Positions 44,247-52,686 of a stretch of 60,828 bases of DNA are shown here, in pieces. The translations under genes and the position numbers were made by a program. The notes beneath the pieces are model-generated. The model was not told where the DNA came from, searched no databases, and worked only from the letters and a program-made list of their open reading frames with translations. The stretch covers positions 1 through 60,828 of the forward strand of contig CALWCO010000005.1 in assembly GCA_944376455.1 (NCBI GenBank), read 5' to 3'. Source of the DNA: an uncultured Clostridia bacterium. GTDB lineage: Bacteria > Bacillota > Clostridia > Christensenellales > Borkfalkiaceae. Position 1 is the first letter of the stretch; each line of letters opens with the position of its first letter.

Positions 44247-45469
44247 ATACAAAAATCGAAAATCTGATACGGGAAAGCGAAGAAGAATTGTCTGCGGCGT
44301 TCCGCCGTCTGGACGATGTTTCTTTTTATAACCAGCGGAAGGTGCTGAAAGCCTTTGCGGAAAACCGCGTGGCGGCCATGCATTTTGCGCCTTCCACGGG
44401 TTACGGTTACGGCGACGTGGGCAGGGAAACGCTCGGAAAGGTCTATGCCGACGCATTCGGCGGAGAAGCGGGGCTGGTTTCGCCCGCGCTCCTTTCGGGT
44501 ACGCACGCCCTGACCGTTGCGCTGTTCGGAATTTTGCGCCCGCGGGACAACGTTCTTTGTGTTTCGGGACAACCGTACGACACCCTGCAGGGGGTAATTT
44601 TCGGTGAGGGGAACGGCTCCTTGAAGGACTTCGGTATTTCCTTTGACGTTCTGCCTTTGACGGCAGAAGGAAAATTCGATTATCCCGCGGTCGAAAGAGC
44701 GTTGGGGGAGAAGAAATATAAAATGCTTTATATCCAGCGTTCGCGCGGATATGAATTGCGGGACGCTTTTTCGGTCGGTGAGATCGGGGAAATGTGCGCT
44801 TTTGCGCGCGAAAAAGGCTTTACGGGATGTATTTTCGCCGACAATTGTTACGGGGAGTTTGTTGAAAAAGAAGAGCCGACCGACGTCGGGTGCGACGTGA
44901 TCGCGGGGAGTCTGATCAAAAACCCCGGCGGCGGGCTTGCGCCGACGGGCGGTTACGTCGTGGGAAAACGGGAATATATCGATCTCGTGGAAAGGCGGCT
45001 GACCGCGCCTTCCGTCGGCGGAGAGATCGGATCGTATGCCTTCGGGTATCAGTATTTTTATCAGGGCTTTTTTCTCGCGCCCCACGTGGTTGCGCAGGCA
45101 TTGAAAGGCAGTCTTCTGATCGGAAAATGTATGGAAAAACTGGGGTATGAAAATTTTCCCAAACTGGACAAAGACCCCGCGGACATCACACGCGCCATTC
45201 GTTTCGATACCGAAAAACAGCTTTGCGATTTCATTCAATCGGTGCAGGATTCGTCTCCCGTGGACGGATTTGTACATCTGGAAGCGTGGGATATGCCGGG
45301 CTATGACGATAAAGTCATCATGGCCGCGGGGACGTTCGTGAGCGGTGCCTCCGTCGAGCTTTCCGCCGACGCGCCCATCCGTAAACCGTACACGGCGTAT
45401 TTTCAGGGCGGATTGACCTATGAGCACTGCAAATGCGCGCTTGCAAAGATCCTGGAAAAATTATTGTAA
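44243..45469 (+). CDS. ynbB: Methionine gamma-lyase-like PLP enzyme (YnbB, 'aluminium resistance' family)
   Basis: A 408-residue fold-type I PLP enzyme. Visible family features are MHFAPSTGYGYGDVGRETL near residue 46, ALLSGTHALTVALFG, IFADNCYGEFVE (PLP-ring aspartate), and the Schiff-base lysine region GSLIKNPGGGLAPTGGYVVG. Members sit downstream of miaA or hfq in most Firmicutes and have been labelled aluminium resistance proteins or methionine gamma-lyase-like; the true reaction is not established. hfq, often between miaA and this gene, is missing here. The start overlaps the miaA stop by four bases. Confidence 0.9.
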   Translation: MNTKIENLIRESEEELSAAFRRLDDVSFYNQRKVLKAFAENRVAAMHFAPSTGYGYGDVGRETLGKVYADAFGGEAGLVSPALLSGTHALTVALFGILRPRDNVLCVSGQPYDTLQGVIFGEGNGSLKDFGISFDVLPLTAEGKFDYPAVERALGEKKYKMLYIQRSRGYELRDAFSVGEIGEMCAFAREKGFTGCIFADNCYGEFVEKEEPTDVGCDVIAGSLIKNPGGGLAPTGGYVVGKREYIDLVERRLTAPSVGGEIGSYAFGYQYFYQGFFLAPHVVAQALKGSLLIGKCMEKLGYENFPKLDKDPADITRAIRFDTEKQLCDFIQSVQDSSPVDGFVHLEAWDMPGYDDKVIMAAGTFVSGASVELSADAPIRKPYTAYFQGGLTYEHCKCALAKILEKLL

Positions 45470-45484
45470 GGAGAGAAAAGGGGG

Positions 45485-46021
45485 ATGGAAAAACAAAACG
45501 TTTCCGTAAGGAAATGGCGGCTTTCGGATGCGGATGATCTTGCCGCCGCGCTCAATGTAAAGAGGGTGCAGGACAATTTGCGGGACGGCTTGCCTTTTCC
45601 TTATACCAAAAAGGACGCGGAGGATTTCATCTCGTTTGCTTTGTCTGCCGATCCGAACGAACATTTCATGTTTGCCGTAACGCTGGACGGCAGGGCGGTC
45701 GGCAGTGTGGGGGTGAGCAGAATGGGCAACATTCACCGTTTTACCGCCGAGCTCGGTTATTATCTCGCCGAACCGTATTGGAATCGCGGCGTCATGTCGC
45801 AGGCGGTGCGAAAGGTATGCGGTATCGTCTTTGCGCAAAGCGACATCGTGCGGATATTTGCAGAGCCTTTTTCGCGCAATACGGCATCCTGCCGCGTGCT
45901 GGAAAAATGCGGTTTTGTTTGCGAGGGAACGATGCGCGCAAATGCCTTTAAGAACGGAAAGACGGAAGATATGAAAATGTATTCCCTGTTGCGCGGCGAA
46001 TTTGACGCAAACAGAAATTGA
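45485..46021 (+). CDS. GNAT-family N-acetyltransferase (RimJ/RimL-like)
   Basis: A 178-residue acetyltransferase. The fold is recognisable from VSVRKWRLSDADDL at the start, AVGSVGVSR, AELGYYLAEPYWNRGVMSQAV (acetyl-CoA-binding loop, about 93-113) and FSRNTASCRVLEKCGFVCEGTMR. This pattern is typical of the RimJ/RimL branch, whose members acetylate ribosomal proteins or small molecules. The substrate is unknown. The ATG is 16 bases after the ynbB stop, with AAGGAGAG in front. Confidence 0.88.
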   Translation: MEKQNVSVRKWRLSDADDLAAALNVKRVQDNLRDGLPFPYTKKDAEDFISFALSADPNEHFMFAVTLDGRAVGSVGVSRMGNIHRFTAELGYYLAEPYWNRGVMSQAVRKVCGIVFAQSDIVRIFAEPFSRNTASCRVLEKCGFVCEGTMRANAFKNGKTEDMKMYSLLRGEFDANRN

Positions 46022-46062
46022 CCAAAAAAGAAAATGACTCTGAAAGCGGGCAAAGGAGGATT

Positions 46063-46554
46063 ATGGTAAAATTTGAGCGGGTAACAAGTCAATCGGATTG
46101 GAATCTTCTCGCCGAAAAGGCGGGGGAGGTCTGGCGGGAATATTTTCCCTGTTGCCTGAGCGGCGATCAGATCGAATATATGGTGGAAAAATTTCAAAGT
46201 CTGCACGCGTTTGAAGAGCAGGCACGGGAAGGATATGAATATTATTTCATTTCCGTGAACGGTTCTGTCGGCGGGTATATGGGAATAAAATTGTATCCCG
46301 ATCGGCTCTATCTTTCCAAGTTTTACATTCTGAAAGCCTTCCGTTTGCAAGGGTACGGAAGAAAGGCGTTCGAATTTCTCAGACAAAAGGCGCTCTCGGC
46401 AGGGGTACATAAAATCGCGCTCAGCGTCAACAAATACAACCAAGCGTCGATCGCGGTCTATGAAAAACTCGGATTTCGCCGCGTGAATGCGGTCGTGCGG
46501 GACATCGGAAACGGCTATGTGATGGACGATTTTGATTACGAAATAGAAGTATAA
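46063..46554 (+). CDS. GNAT-family N-acetyltransferase
   Basis: A 163-residue acetyltransferase with the acetyl-CoA loop LSKFYILKAFRLQGYGRKAFEF (split here at about residues 86-107) and the C-terminal signature NKYNQASIAVYEKLGFRRV. AAAGGAGG lies seven bases before the ATG at 46063, which decides this start over an in-frame ATG at 46018. The best-fitting group is the small SpeG/PaiA-like GNATs, but the substrate cannot be told. Transcription ends at the hairpin at 46654. Confidence 0.87.
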   Translation: MVKFERVTSQSDWNLLAEKAGEVWREYFPCCLSGDQIEYMVEKFQSLHAFEEQAREGYEYYFISVNGSVGGYMGIKLYPDRLYLSKFYILKAFRLQGYGRKAFEFLRQKALSAGVHKIALSVNKYNQASIAVYEKLGFRRVNAVVRDIGNGYVMDDFDYEIEV

Positions 46555-46566
46555 ATACTTATATAC

Positions 46567-46589
46567 AGTACTATGCCAGACGTAATACA
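46567..46589 (+). repeat. Dispersed 23-bp palindromic repeat, copy 5
   Basis: AGTACTATGCC then AGACGTAATACA, 12 bases after the stop codon of the preceding acetyltransferase gene. Confidence 0.6.
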
Positions 46590-46653
46590 TAAAAAATACA
46601 CTATTTTTATTGAAAACAGAGTGCTGTTTAGGTATTTTGAAAAGTGTATAAAG

Positions 46654-46690
46654 GGAGCCCGAACAGATCAACGTTCGGGCTCCTTTATTA
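46654..46690 (+). terminator. Rho-independent terminator
   Basis: GGAGCCCGAAC (46654-46664) pairs perfectly with 46673-46683, loop of eight bases, followed by TTTATTA. It ends the miaB-to-acetyltransferase transcript. Confidence 0.85.
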
Positions 46691-46834
46691 GGAAAAAAGA
46701 TTTTTTAGCAAATTTTATTTGTTTTTTTATTGTAAAAAATCTTCTTCTTTTGTCGTTTCGGTGCTTGGATTTTATCCGTCTGCCTTGCGACGAGGAAAGG
46801 GGAAAAAACGAGTGTTTTCTTTTTCATTCGGCAC

Positions 46835-46874
46835 GTTTCACGACGGTTTCACGGTTGTTTCATGATGTTTCACG
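46835..46874 (+). repeat. Four helically phased GTTTCACG repeats
   Basis: GTTTCACG at 46835-46842, 46846-46853 and 46867-46874, and GTTTCATG at 46857-46864. The spacing is 11, 11 and 10 bases, one DNA turn each. The word equals half of the bacterial parS site, here repeated directly instead of inverted. Confidence 0.55.
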
Positions 46875-47299
46875 ATGCCGAAAATTATGTCGGAATATTG
46901 TTTTTTTGAAGGGAAAAAACATAGTTTGCTTGATAGTTTTTATTCTTCGTCAAGGGAAAATATCAATTTTAGGCGGTCGAAACGCAGTACAATTCACGTT
47001 TGAAGCGGAAAGAAGAAGATAAAGGAATGCTCGGGGATGCGGTAAAATCCTTCCTTTGAAGAGGGACGCGAAAAGGGAAAGAATGTGAAGGAACTTGGCG
47101 GAATAAAAACGTACGATCGTCGAAAAACAGGCAAGAAAAGTTCAAAATATAGCGCGTAAAAACAATCAAAACAAAATCCCATGATATACAAATACGAAGG
47201 ATATAGAAAAATACAATTACGTCTATCCGGCGTTTGTCGTGCGCGCGGTATAGACAGTATAGCGGGAAGGACAAATAGGCAGTATATACAAATACAGCC

Positions 47300-47328
47300 G
47301 GGTATACAACTCGGGGGTATACAACTCG
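47300..47328 (+). repeat. 14-bp tandem repeat
   Basis: GGGTATACAACTCG at 47300-47313 and 47315-47328, period 15. Related words TATACAAATAC occur at 47186-47196 and 47285-47295. Confidence 0.55.
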
Positions 47329-47370
47329 AAAGATATAGTAAAATATAACGCATATTTTTATATAAAAATA

Positions 47371-47412
47371 CCGCACGGCGATTTTCAAAGAAAATAACGC
47401 CGTGCGGCAAAA
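47371..47412. terminator. Bidirectional terminator-like hairpin
   Basis: CCGCACGGCG (47371-47380) pairs with 47398-47407, and the loop contains a second pairing (ATTTTC with GAAAAT). AAAATTT follows on the plus strand; on the minus strand the hairpin is followed by TATTTTTATA, so termination on the minus strand is the better fit. Confidence 0.6.
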
Positions 47413-47577
47413 TTTGACCCGATCGGATGATGAAACAATCGGTTATAAAAACTGCAAAAAATCCACCAAAACGGCAAAACCGAGGATGCGCAGAAAACCG
47501 ACGGCCATGGATAATTGCCTCTGTTTTTTGCGCGGAGAAGTCATAAAAAGGCTGAAAGAATCGGCAAAAGAATAGCA

Positions 47578-47622
47578 GTATGCCGCTCCTTAAAAAAGGG
47601 GCGGCATACGGTGTTTTTTTTT
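47578..47622 (+). terminator. Terminator on the plus strand with no gene before it
   Basis: GTATGCCGCTCC (47578-47589) pairs with 47598-47609 with one wobble pair, then GGTGTTTTTTTTT. It implies a plus-strand transcript from the gene-free region, or it serves the convergent AraC gene end. Confidence 0.7.
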
Positions 47623-47740
47623 GAATTATATCAGCCATTAAAAAGCAAGAAAAAACGGCGTAAATCGAAAAATTGATTAAAAATCGGTTGCTTCTATGTC
47701 GGTTTGCTTCGCTTCGCCGCTTTGGGGACGGCGGGAATGC

Positions 47741-48520
47741 TCAGGTCTCGGAAGGGGGGACGCCGATGATCTTGCGATAGGCGCGGAAGAAGGTCGAATA
47801 ATCGGAAAAACCGCACTGCTTATAGGCAACGGTCGGTTTGACACCTTCCTTGATGAGCGAGTCGGCGAGCAGGATCTTTTTGGTGCGCACGTATTGAATG
47901 ATCGGAACGTCCATGCAACGCAAAAATTCTTTGCATATGTAGGACTTTGAGTAGTGGAAATGCTCGCAGATGTCGGAAATTTTCAATGGCAAAGCGATAT
48001 TTTCGTTGATATAATCAACGACGTCCGCCATTTTTTTGCTGTAAAAGACGATGTCCGTATCGACGATTTCCTTACTGCAGAAATATGTGATGATTTCGTG
48101 CAACACGCTCTCCATGAGGTAATTGAGGCTGTTTCCGGAATAATTCTGGCAATGCCAGTCCATACGCTCGAAGAGTTGCGGGATGACCGTCTGCGCGATT
48201 GAGCAACAGGTATTTTTCTCTTTCAGGACAGGCAAAAGGTCTTTCGGAATTTCGTATTCCGGAAATTTGATGACATACCTTTCATATTTCTTGTCGGAAA
48301 GGGGGTTGATATGATGATGCTGTCCGGGCTGAATAAAGGCGAGGTCGCCCACAGCCATTGTAAATTTTTTATTTTCCAGAATAAGTTCCACGTCGCCTTC
48401 CACGAGATAGAGCATTTCATAGACGATATGATAATGCTCTTCAAACGTCTCGGCGAATTCCGGACCGCAGTCGGTTTTGTGGGCAAAATTCATATTCGGA
48501 TAAACCAAATTGTATTCCAT
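47741..48520 (-). CDS. AraC-family transcriptional regulator
   Basis: A 259-residue regulator. The N-terminal cupin-type sensor (about 1-130) includes EHYHIVYEMLYLVEGDVELILEN (split by the window of residues 25-47) and PGQHHHINPL. The C-terminal part (about 158-259) is the paired helix-turn-helix domain, with LKISDICEHFHYSKSYICKEF and the signature KPTVAYKQCGFSDYSTFFRAYRK. The ATG at 48520 is chosen because the -10 box lies six bases upstream; the longer frame to 48736 runs through the divergent promoters. It faces away from uxuA, a typical layout for a sugar-responsive activator of the adjacent hexuronate genes. Confidence 0.92.
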   Translation of the reverse strand: MEYNLVYPNMNFAHKTDCGPEFAETFEEHYHIVYEMLYLVEGDVELILENKKFTMAVGDLAFIQPGQHHHINPLSDKKYERYVIKFPEYEIPKDLLPVLKEKNTCCSIAQTVIPQLFERMDWHCQNYSGNSLNYLMESVLHEIITYFCSKEIVDTDIVFYSKKMADVVDYINENIALPLKISDICEHFHYSKSYICKEFLRCMDVPIIQYVRTKKILLADSLIKEGVKPTVAYKQCGFSDYSTFFRAYRKIIGVPPSET

Positions 48521-48526
48521 GACCTT

Positions 48527-48555
48527 ATTATAACACCTTAATGGAAAAAATGCAA
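48527..48555 (-). promoter_or_regulatory. Promoter placing the transcript start at the AraC ATG
   Basis: On the minus strand TTGCAT (48555-48550), 17 bases, then TATAAT (48532-48527). Six bases separate the -10 box from the ATG, so the message would be leaderless. Confidence 0.7.
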
Positions 48556-48578
48556 TATTTTTTGGGAAATAAATGCAA

Positions 48579-48607
48579 TTGATATTTGATTTTTTTTGTG
48601 ATATAAT
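48579..48607 (+). promoter_or_regulatory. Promoter of the hexuronate operon (uxuA)
   Basis: TTGATA (48579-48584), 17 bases, TATAAT (48602-48607). The leader of about 80 bases ends in AAAGGAGAGG before uxuA. It is divergent from, and 23 bases clear of, the AraC promoter. Confidence 0.85.
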
Positions 48608-48695
48608 TGTTATAGTTAAAATGATCCGATAAATTGAAAGCATGGAACATTTTTTGAAAAAATCGATTTTTTTAGTAAAGGAGAGGTGCCGAAAA

Positions 48696-49742
48696 ATGAA
48701 AATGACATTTCGGTGGTATGGCGAAAAGGACAGCATCCCTTTGGATTATATCCGTCAGATCCCGAACGTACAGAGTGTTGTAACCGCCGTCTATGACGTG
48801 CCGGTCGGAGAGGTTTGGAGCGATGCTTCGATGAAGAGATTGAAAGATCTCGCGGCCGAGAAAGGGTTGAAAGCTGAAGTGATCGAGTCCATTCCCGTGC
48901 ACGAGGACATCAAACTCGGTCGGGGCGATAGGGACAGATACATTGCCAATTATTGCGAGAATATCCGTGTGGTGGCGCGGCACGGCGTAAAGTGCGTGTG
49001 CTACAATTTCATGCCCGTATTCGACTGGTTGCGCACCGAGATGGCCCATCGCAATCCCGACGGAAGCACTTCCCTTGCTTATTCCAATGAAGATTTCAAG
49101 AAAATCGACCCGACAAACCTGCATTTGCCCGGTTGGGACGAAAGCTATACGCCCGAGGAGTTGCAGGGGTTGCTGAAAGCGTATAAAGACGTCAGCCACG
49201 AGAAACTGTTTGAGAATTTCATTTATTTCCTGGAAAGAATTATTCCCGTCTGTGAGGAGACGGGCGTCGTGATGGCGTTGCATCCCGACGATCCGCCTTG
49301 GGACGTGTTCGGTTTGCCCCGCATCGTTTCCTGCGAAGCCGATCTGGACAAACTGTTTGCCGCCGTTCCTTCCAAGTGCAACGGGATCACCCTTTGCACG
49401 GGCTCTTTCGGCGCCGGACGGTCCAATGACCTCGTGCATATGGCCGCGAAATACGCCGCACAGGGCCGCGTACATTTTGCGCACCTGCGCAACGTCCTGT
49501 GGACGGACGACAAGGATTCCTTCTGCGAAGTGGGGCATTGCTCTTCCTACGGCAGTTTGGATATGGCAGCCATCGTGCGCGCGCTGGTGGAGAACGGATT
49601 TGACGGTTATGTCCGTCCCGACCACGGCAGGAGCATTTTCGGCGAAACGGGCAAGGGCGGTTACGGTCTGTACGACCGCGCGCTCGGTGCGGCGTATCTC
49701 AACGGTCTTTTCGAAGCGACGGAAAAAACGCTGAAAAAGTAA
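48696..49742 (+). CDS. uxuA: Mannonate dehydratase
   Basis: A 348-residue TIM-barrel dehydratase that converts D-mannonate to 2-keto-3-deoxygluconate. It begins MKMTFRWYGEKDSIPLDYIRQ, and the metal/active-site region includes VCYNFMPVFDWLRTEMAH, MALHPDDPPWDVFGLPRI, TLCTGSFGAG and HFAHLRNV, all family hallmarks. Start 48696 has AAAGGAGAGG upstream; an in-frame ATG at 48642 adds 18 residues without a ribosome site. It is the first gene of the operon and performs the third step of glucuronate breakdown. Confidence 0.96.
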   Translation: MKMTFRWYGEKDSIPLDYIRQIPNVQSVVTAVYDVPVGEVWSDASMKRLKDLAAEKGLKAEVIESIPVHEDIKLGRGDRDRYIANYCENIRVVARHGVKCVCYNFMPVFDWLRTEMAHRNPDGSTSLAYSNEDFKKIDPTNLHLPGWDESYTPEELQGLLKAYKDVSHEKLFENFIYFLERIIPVCEETGVVMALHPDDPPWDVFGLPRIVSCEADLDKLFAAVPSKCNGITLCTGSFGAGRSNDLVHMAAKYAAQGRVHFAHLRNVLWTDDKDSFCEVGHCSSYGSLDMAAIVRALVENGFDGYVRPDHGRSIFGETGKGGYGLYDRALGAAYLNGLFEATEKTLKK

Positions 49743-49774
49743 ACGCATCGATAAAACATTGTAACAATTGAAAA

Positions 49775-49800
49775 GTCCTTTCACCCTTCGGGCGAAAGAC
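49775..49800 (+). other. UUCG-capped hairpin between uxuA and the SDR gene
   Basis: GTCCTTTCACCC and GGCGAAAGAC pair around a TTCG tetraloop, with one mismatch and one bulge. There is no U-run, so it may stabilise the uxuA mRNA end or act as a processing site. Confidence 0.45.
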
Positions 49801-49847
49801 CTTCATCGGTAATTTTTCAATATATAATTCATATGGAGGCAAGAATC

Positions 49848-50678
49848 ATGAAAACACCTTTTACTGTGGATCTGAGCGATAAGATTGTCGCCATCACGGG
49901 CGGCGGCGGCGTGCTGATGAGCGAATTCGCTCGCGCGTTGGCGGCGAACGGCGCGAAAGTCGCGCTCCTCGACCTGAATGAAGAGGCGGCTAAACAATTT
50001 GCCGAAGAGATCGGCGAAAATGCCATCGGCATCAAGGCAAACTGCCTGGATAAACAGAGCATCATCGAAGCCAAGAAAATCATCAACGAAAAGTTCGGCA
50101 AAGTCAACTTCATCATCAACGGCGCCGGCGGCAATAAGGCGACGGCCAATACCGATAACGAGTATATGACCCCCGACACGGAGGGCATCAAGGATTTCTT
50201 CAAGATCGAAGAGAGCGGTCTGCGTTTCGTGTTCGATCTCAACATCGTCAGCACCTTCCTCGTAACGCAGGTGTTTGCCGAAGATATGGTCAAGACGGGC
50301 GGGAACATCATCAATGTTTCTTCCATGAACGCCTTCCGTCCTTTGACCAAGATCCCCGCATACAGTGCGGCCAAGGCGGGCGTTTCCAACTTCACGCAGT
50401 GGTTGGCGGTGCATTTTGCTCCCTGCAACATCCGCGTGAACGCCATCGCGCCCGGATTCTTTGTCACCAAGCAGAACAAAGACCTGCTCTTCAATCCCGA
50501 CGGTACGCCGACGGCGCGTACGGGCAAGATCCTTGCGGCAACGCCCATGAAAAAGTTCGGCGAGTCCTCCGATCTGATCGGTACGCTTCTGTGGCTGGCA
50601 AGCGATGAGGCGAGCGGTTTCGTGACCGGCGTCGTCGTTCCCGTTGACGGCGGATTCAATGCTTACAGCGGGGTCTGA
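49848..50678 (+). CDS. uxuB: SDR-family fructuronate reductase (D-mannonate oxidoreductase)
   Basis: A 276-residue short-chain dehydrogenase. The NAD(P)-binding motif is ITGGGGVLMSEFARAL (about 16-31), NGAGGN follows, and the catalytic YxxxK is Y-S-A-A-K in IPAYSAAKAGVSNF, with the Ser in VSSMNAF. The position between mannonate dehydratase and glucuronate isomerase indicates reduction of fructuronate to mannonate; this is the YjmF-like SDR type, unrelated in sequence to E. coli UxuB. The start is set by GGAGG (49835-49839), nine bases before ATG 49848; the ATG at 49833 overlaps that ribosome site. Confidence 0.9.
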   Translation: MKTPFTVDLSDKIVAITGGGGVLMSEFARALAANGAKVALLDLNEEAAKQFAEEIGENAIGIKANCLDKQSIIEAKKIINEKFGKVNFIINGAGGNKATANTDNEYMTPDTEGIKDFFKIEESGLRFVFDLNIVSTFLVTQVFAEDMVKTGGNIINVSSMNAFRPLTKIPAYSAAKAGVSNFTQWLAVHFAPCNIRVNAIAPGFFVTKQNKDLLFNPDGTPTARTGKILAATPMKKFGESSDLIGTLLWLASDEASGFVTGVVVPVDGGFNAYSGV

Positions 50679-50699
50679 CGGAACGGAGAAGAAAAAGCA

Positions 50700-52028
50700 A
50701 TGAAAGGTTTTTTTGCGGACGACGTACTTATTGAAGGGGAGAGCGCGGCTCTTTTATATAAAGAGGTAAAGGATCTCCCGATCATCGATTATCATTGTCA
50801 TCTCAATCAGGACCTCATCGCATCGGATGCGCCCATCGGCGACATCGGCACGCTGTGGCTGGGCGGCGATCACTATAAGTGGCGCGCCATGCGTATGTGT
50901 GGCGTGGACGAATATTACATAACGGGCGGAGCCTCCTGGAAAGAAAAGTTTGAAAAATACGCCGAGATCGTTCCCAAACTGATCGGCAATCCGCTCTATT
51001 ATTGGACTCATCTCGAATTGCAACAGGTGTTCGGCATCTATGAGCCGCTCAACAAGGATACCGCCGACAAGATTTTCGACGAGGCCAATAAAAAATTGCA
51101 GAACGTAACGGTACGCAAACTGCTCAACAAATTCAAAGTGCAGTTTGTGGCGACGACGAACGACCCGACCGAAAATCTCGCGTCTCATGCGATATACGAC
51201 GGCATTAACGTTTCGCCCACTTTCCGTCCCGACAAGCTCTATTCCCTCGATCCCGCCTATATCGCCGAACTCGGCAAAGCGGCGGGCGTGGAGATACAGA
51301 CGCTGGACGATCTGAAAAAGGCGCTCTGCGCGCGCATCGATTTCTTTGCGTCCAAGGGTTGCCGAATCTCCGATCACGGGTTCGCGGATTTTCCTTCCGT
51401 TTATGCAACGGAAGAGGAGATGGAGGGGCTGTTTGCCCGCCGCGGAGCGTTGACTGATGCGGAAAAAGAAGGGGCTTTCGGCTATCTGTTGCTCTTCCTG
51501 ATGCAGGAATACAAAAAGCGCGACATCGTCGTGCAGCTACATTTCTCGGTGACGCGCAACATCAATACGCCCATGTTCAAAAAGATCGGCGTGGATGCGG
51601 GATTCGACGTCATCGGCAAGGAGCCGGACCTCGAAAACGTGATGAAGTTCCTGGACAAGATGCCCGACGCGGAACGTCCCGTGATGATTCTGTATACGCT
51701 CAATCCGAACGCCGTTGCGCCCCTCGCGTGTATCAGCGGTGCATTCCGTAATGTATATATGGGCGCCGCATGGTGGTTCAATGATACGCTGAACGGCATC
51801 TCCCGCAATCTCGATTGGATCTCCGAGTATGCCTGCCTGGGCACCAACCTCGGCATGCTGACCGATTCGAGGTCGTTCTCCAGTTATTCCCGCTTTGATT
51901 TCTTCCGCCGCATTCTCTGCACGTTTGTCGGCAAGAAAGTGGACAAAGGGGAATATCCTCTGGAAGACGCGCGCGAGCTTGTGAAGAACATCAGCTATTA
52001 CAACATTAAGAACTTGTTGAAACTCTGA
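50700..52028 (+). CDS. uxaC: Glucuronate isomerase
   Basis: A 442-residue amidohydrolase-fold isomerase that interconverts glucuronate with fructuronate (and galacturonate with tagaturonate). The metal-binding start IIDYHCHLNQDLIA (about 28-41), HYKWRAMRMCGV, ATTNDPTENL, RISDHGFADFP and FTSY-like GAAWWFNDT near residues 357-365 match the family. It is somewhat shorter than the E. coli protein. GGAGAAGAAAAAG precedes the ATG at 50700. It makes the substrate for the SDR encoded upstream. Confidence 0.96.
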   Translation: MKGFFADDVLIEGESAALLYKEVKDLPIIDYHCHLNQDLIASDAPIGDIGTLWLGGDHYKWRAMRMCGVDEYYITGGASWKEKFEKYAEIVPKLIGNPLYYWTHLELQQVFGIYEPLNKDTADKIFDEANKKLQNVTVRKLLNKFKVQFVATTNDPTENLASHAIYDGINVSPTFRPDKLYSLDPAYIAELGKAAGVEIQTLDDLKKALCARIDFFASKGCRISDHGFADFPSVYATEEEMEGLFARRGALTDAEKEGAFGYLLLFLMQEYKKRDIVVQLHFSVTRNINTPMFKKIGVDAGFDVIGKEPDLENVMKFLDKMPDAERPVMILYTLNPNAVAPLACISGAFRNVYMGAAWWFNDTLNGISRNLDWISEYACLGTNLGMLTDSRSFSSYSRFDFFRRILCTFVGKKVDKGEYPLEDARELVKNISYYNIKNLLKL

Positions 52029-52068
52029 TTGAAAATTTTTTGAAAATAAAAGAAGGTATATAAGAATT

Positions 52069-52686
52069 ATGAATGTTGTTGAAAGATTTCAGGAACTGAA
52101 AATCGTTCCCGTTGTCGTACTGAATAAATTGGAAGATACTCTTCCCACCATCGGCGCGTTGGTAAGAGGCGGTCTGCCCGTTGCGGAGATCACTTTCCGC
52201 ACGGCCTGTGCGGCCGATGCCATCCGTCTGGCAGTGAAGGAATATCCCGACGCGCTCATCGGCGCGGGCACCGTCATCACCGCCGAGCAGTGCGAACAGG
52301 CCATTGCCTGCGGCGCGAAATTCATCGTCAGCCCCGGGCTTTCCTCGTCCGTCGCCAAAGTCTGCAAAGAAAAGAACGTGCCTTATTTCCCCGGACTCGT
52401 TACGCCGACCGAAGTCATCGCGGCGCTCGATTTGGGGCTGAATATGCTCAAGTTCTTCCCCGCCTCCAATTTCGGCGGATTGAAGACCATCAAGGCGATC
52501 TGCGCGGCGTTCCCGCAAGTCAAATTTATGCCCACGGGCGGCGTGAGCGAGGACAACGTGCTCGAGTTCCTCTCTTATGACAAGATTTTCGCCTGCGGCG
52601 GCAGCTGGATGACCAAGGGTACGCCCGAAGAGATTGAAGCAAAAACAAGAAGCGCCGTTGCGCTGGTAGGAGGAATAAACAAATGA
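52069..52686 (+). CDS. kdgA: 2-keto-3-deoxy-6-phosphogluconate / 4-hydroxy-2-oxoglutarate aldolase
   Basis: A 205-residue class I aldolase that splits KDPG into pyruvate and glyceraldehyde 3-phosphate. The catalytic Glu is in PVAEITFRT (about 36-44), phosphate binding in GAGTVITAEQ, and the Schiff-base lysine in LNMLKFFPASNFGG (about 128); KFMPTGGVS closes the barrel. GAAGG precedes the ATG region. The stop overlaps kdgK by four bases, so the last two steps of the pathway are translated together. Confidence 0.96.
   Translation: MNVVERFQELKIVPVVVLNKLEDTLPTIGALVRGGLPVAEITFRTACAADAIRLAVKEYPDALIGAGTVITAEQCEQAIACGAKFIVSPGLSSSVAKVCKEKNVPYFPGLVTPTEVIAALDLGLNMLKFFPASNFGGLKTIKAICAAFPQVKFMPTGGVSEDNVLEFLSYDKIFACGGSWMTKGTPEEIEAKTRSAVALVGGINK

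Larger units (their letters stand above)
46691..47740. other. About 1 kb without a convincing gene
   Basis: Open frames here (46573-47022 plus, 46994-47638 minus) have no recognisable domain, skewed composition and cross terminators, so I do not call them. The stretch holds an 11-bp inverted repeat (46697-46707 with 46733-46743), four phased GTTTCACG words, TATACAA-containing repeats and two terminator-like hairpins. It may encode small RNAs or be decayed sequence. Confidence 0.55.

Noticed and set aside
46573..47022. 149-residue plus-strand frame after the second acetyltransferase
   Set aside because: It contains the terminator at 46654-46690 and a repeat copy at its start, and its residues look random.
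46994..47638. 214-residue minus-strand frame in the gene-poor region
   Set aside because: Phe/Cys/Ile-rich random-looking translation of T-rich DNA, interrupted by a terminator-like hairpin; no ribosome site.
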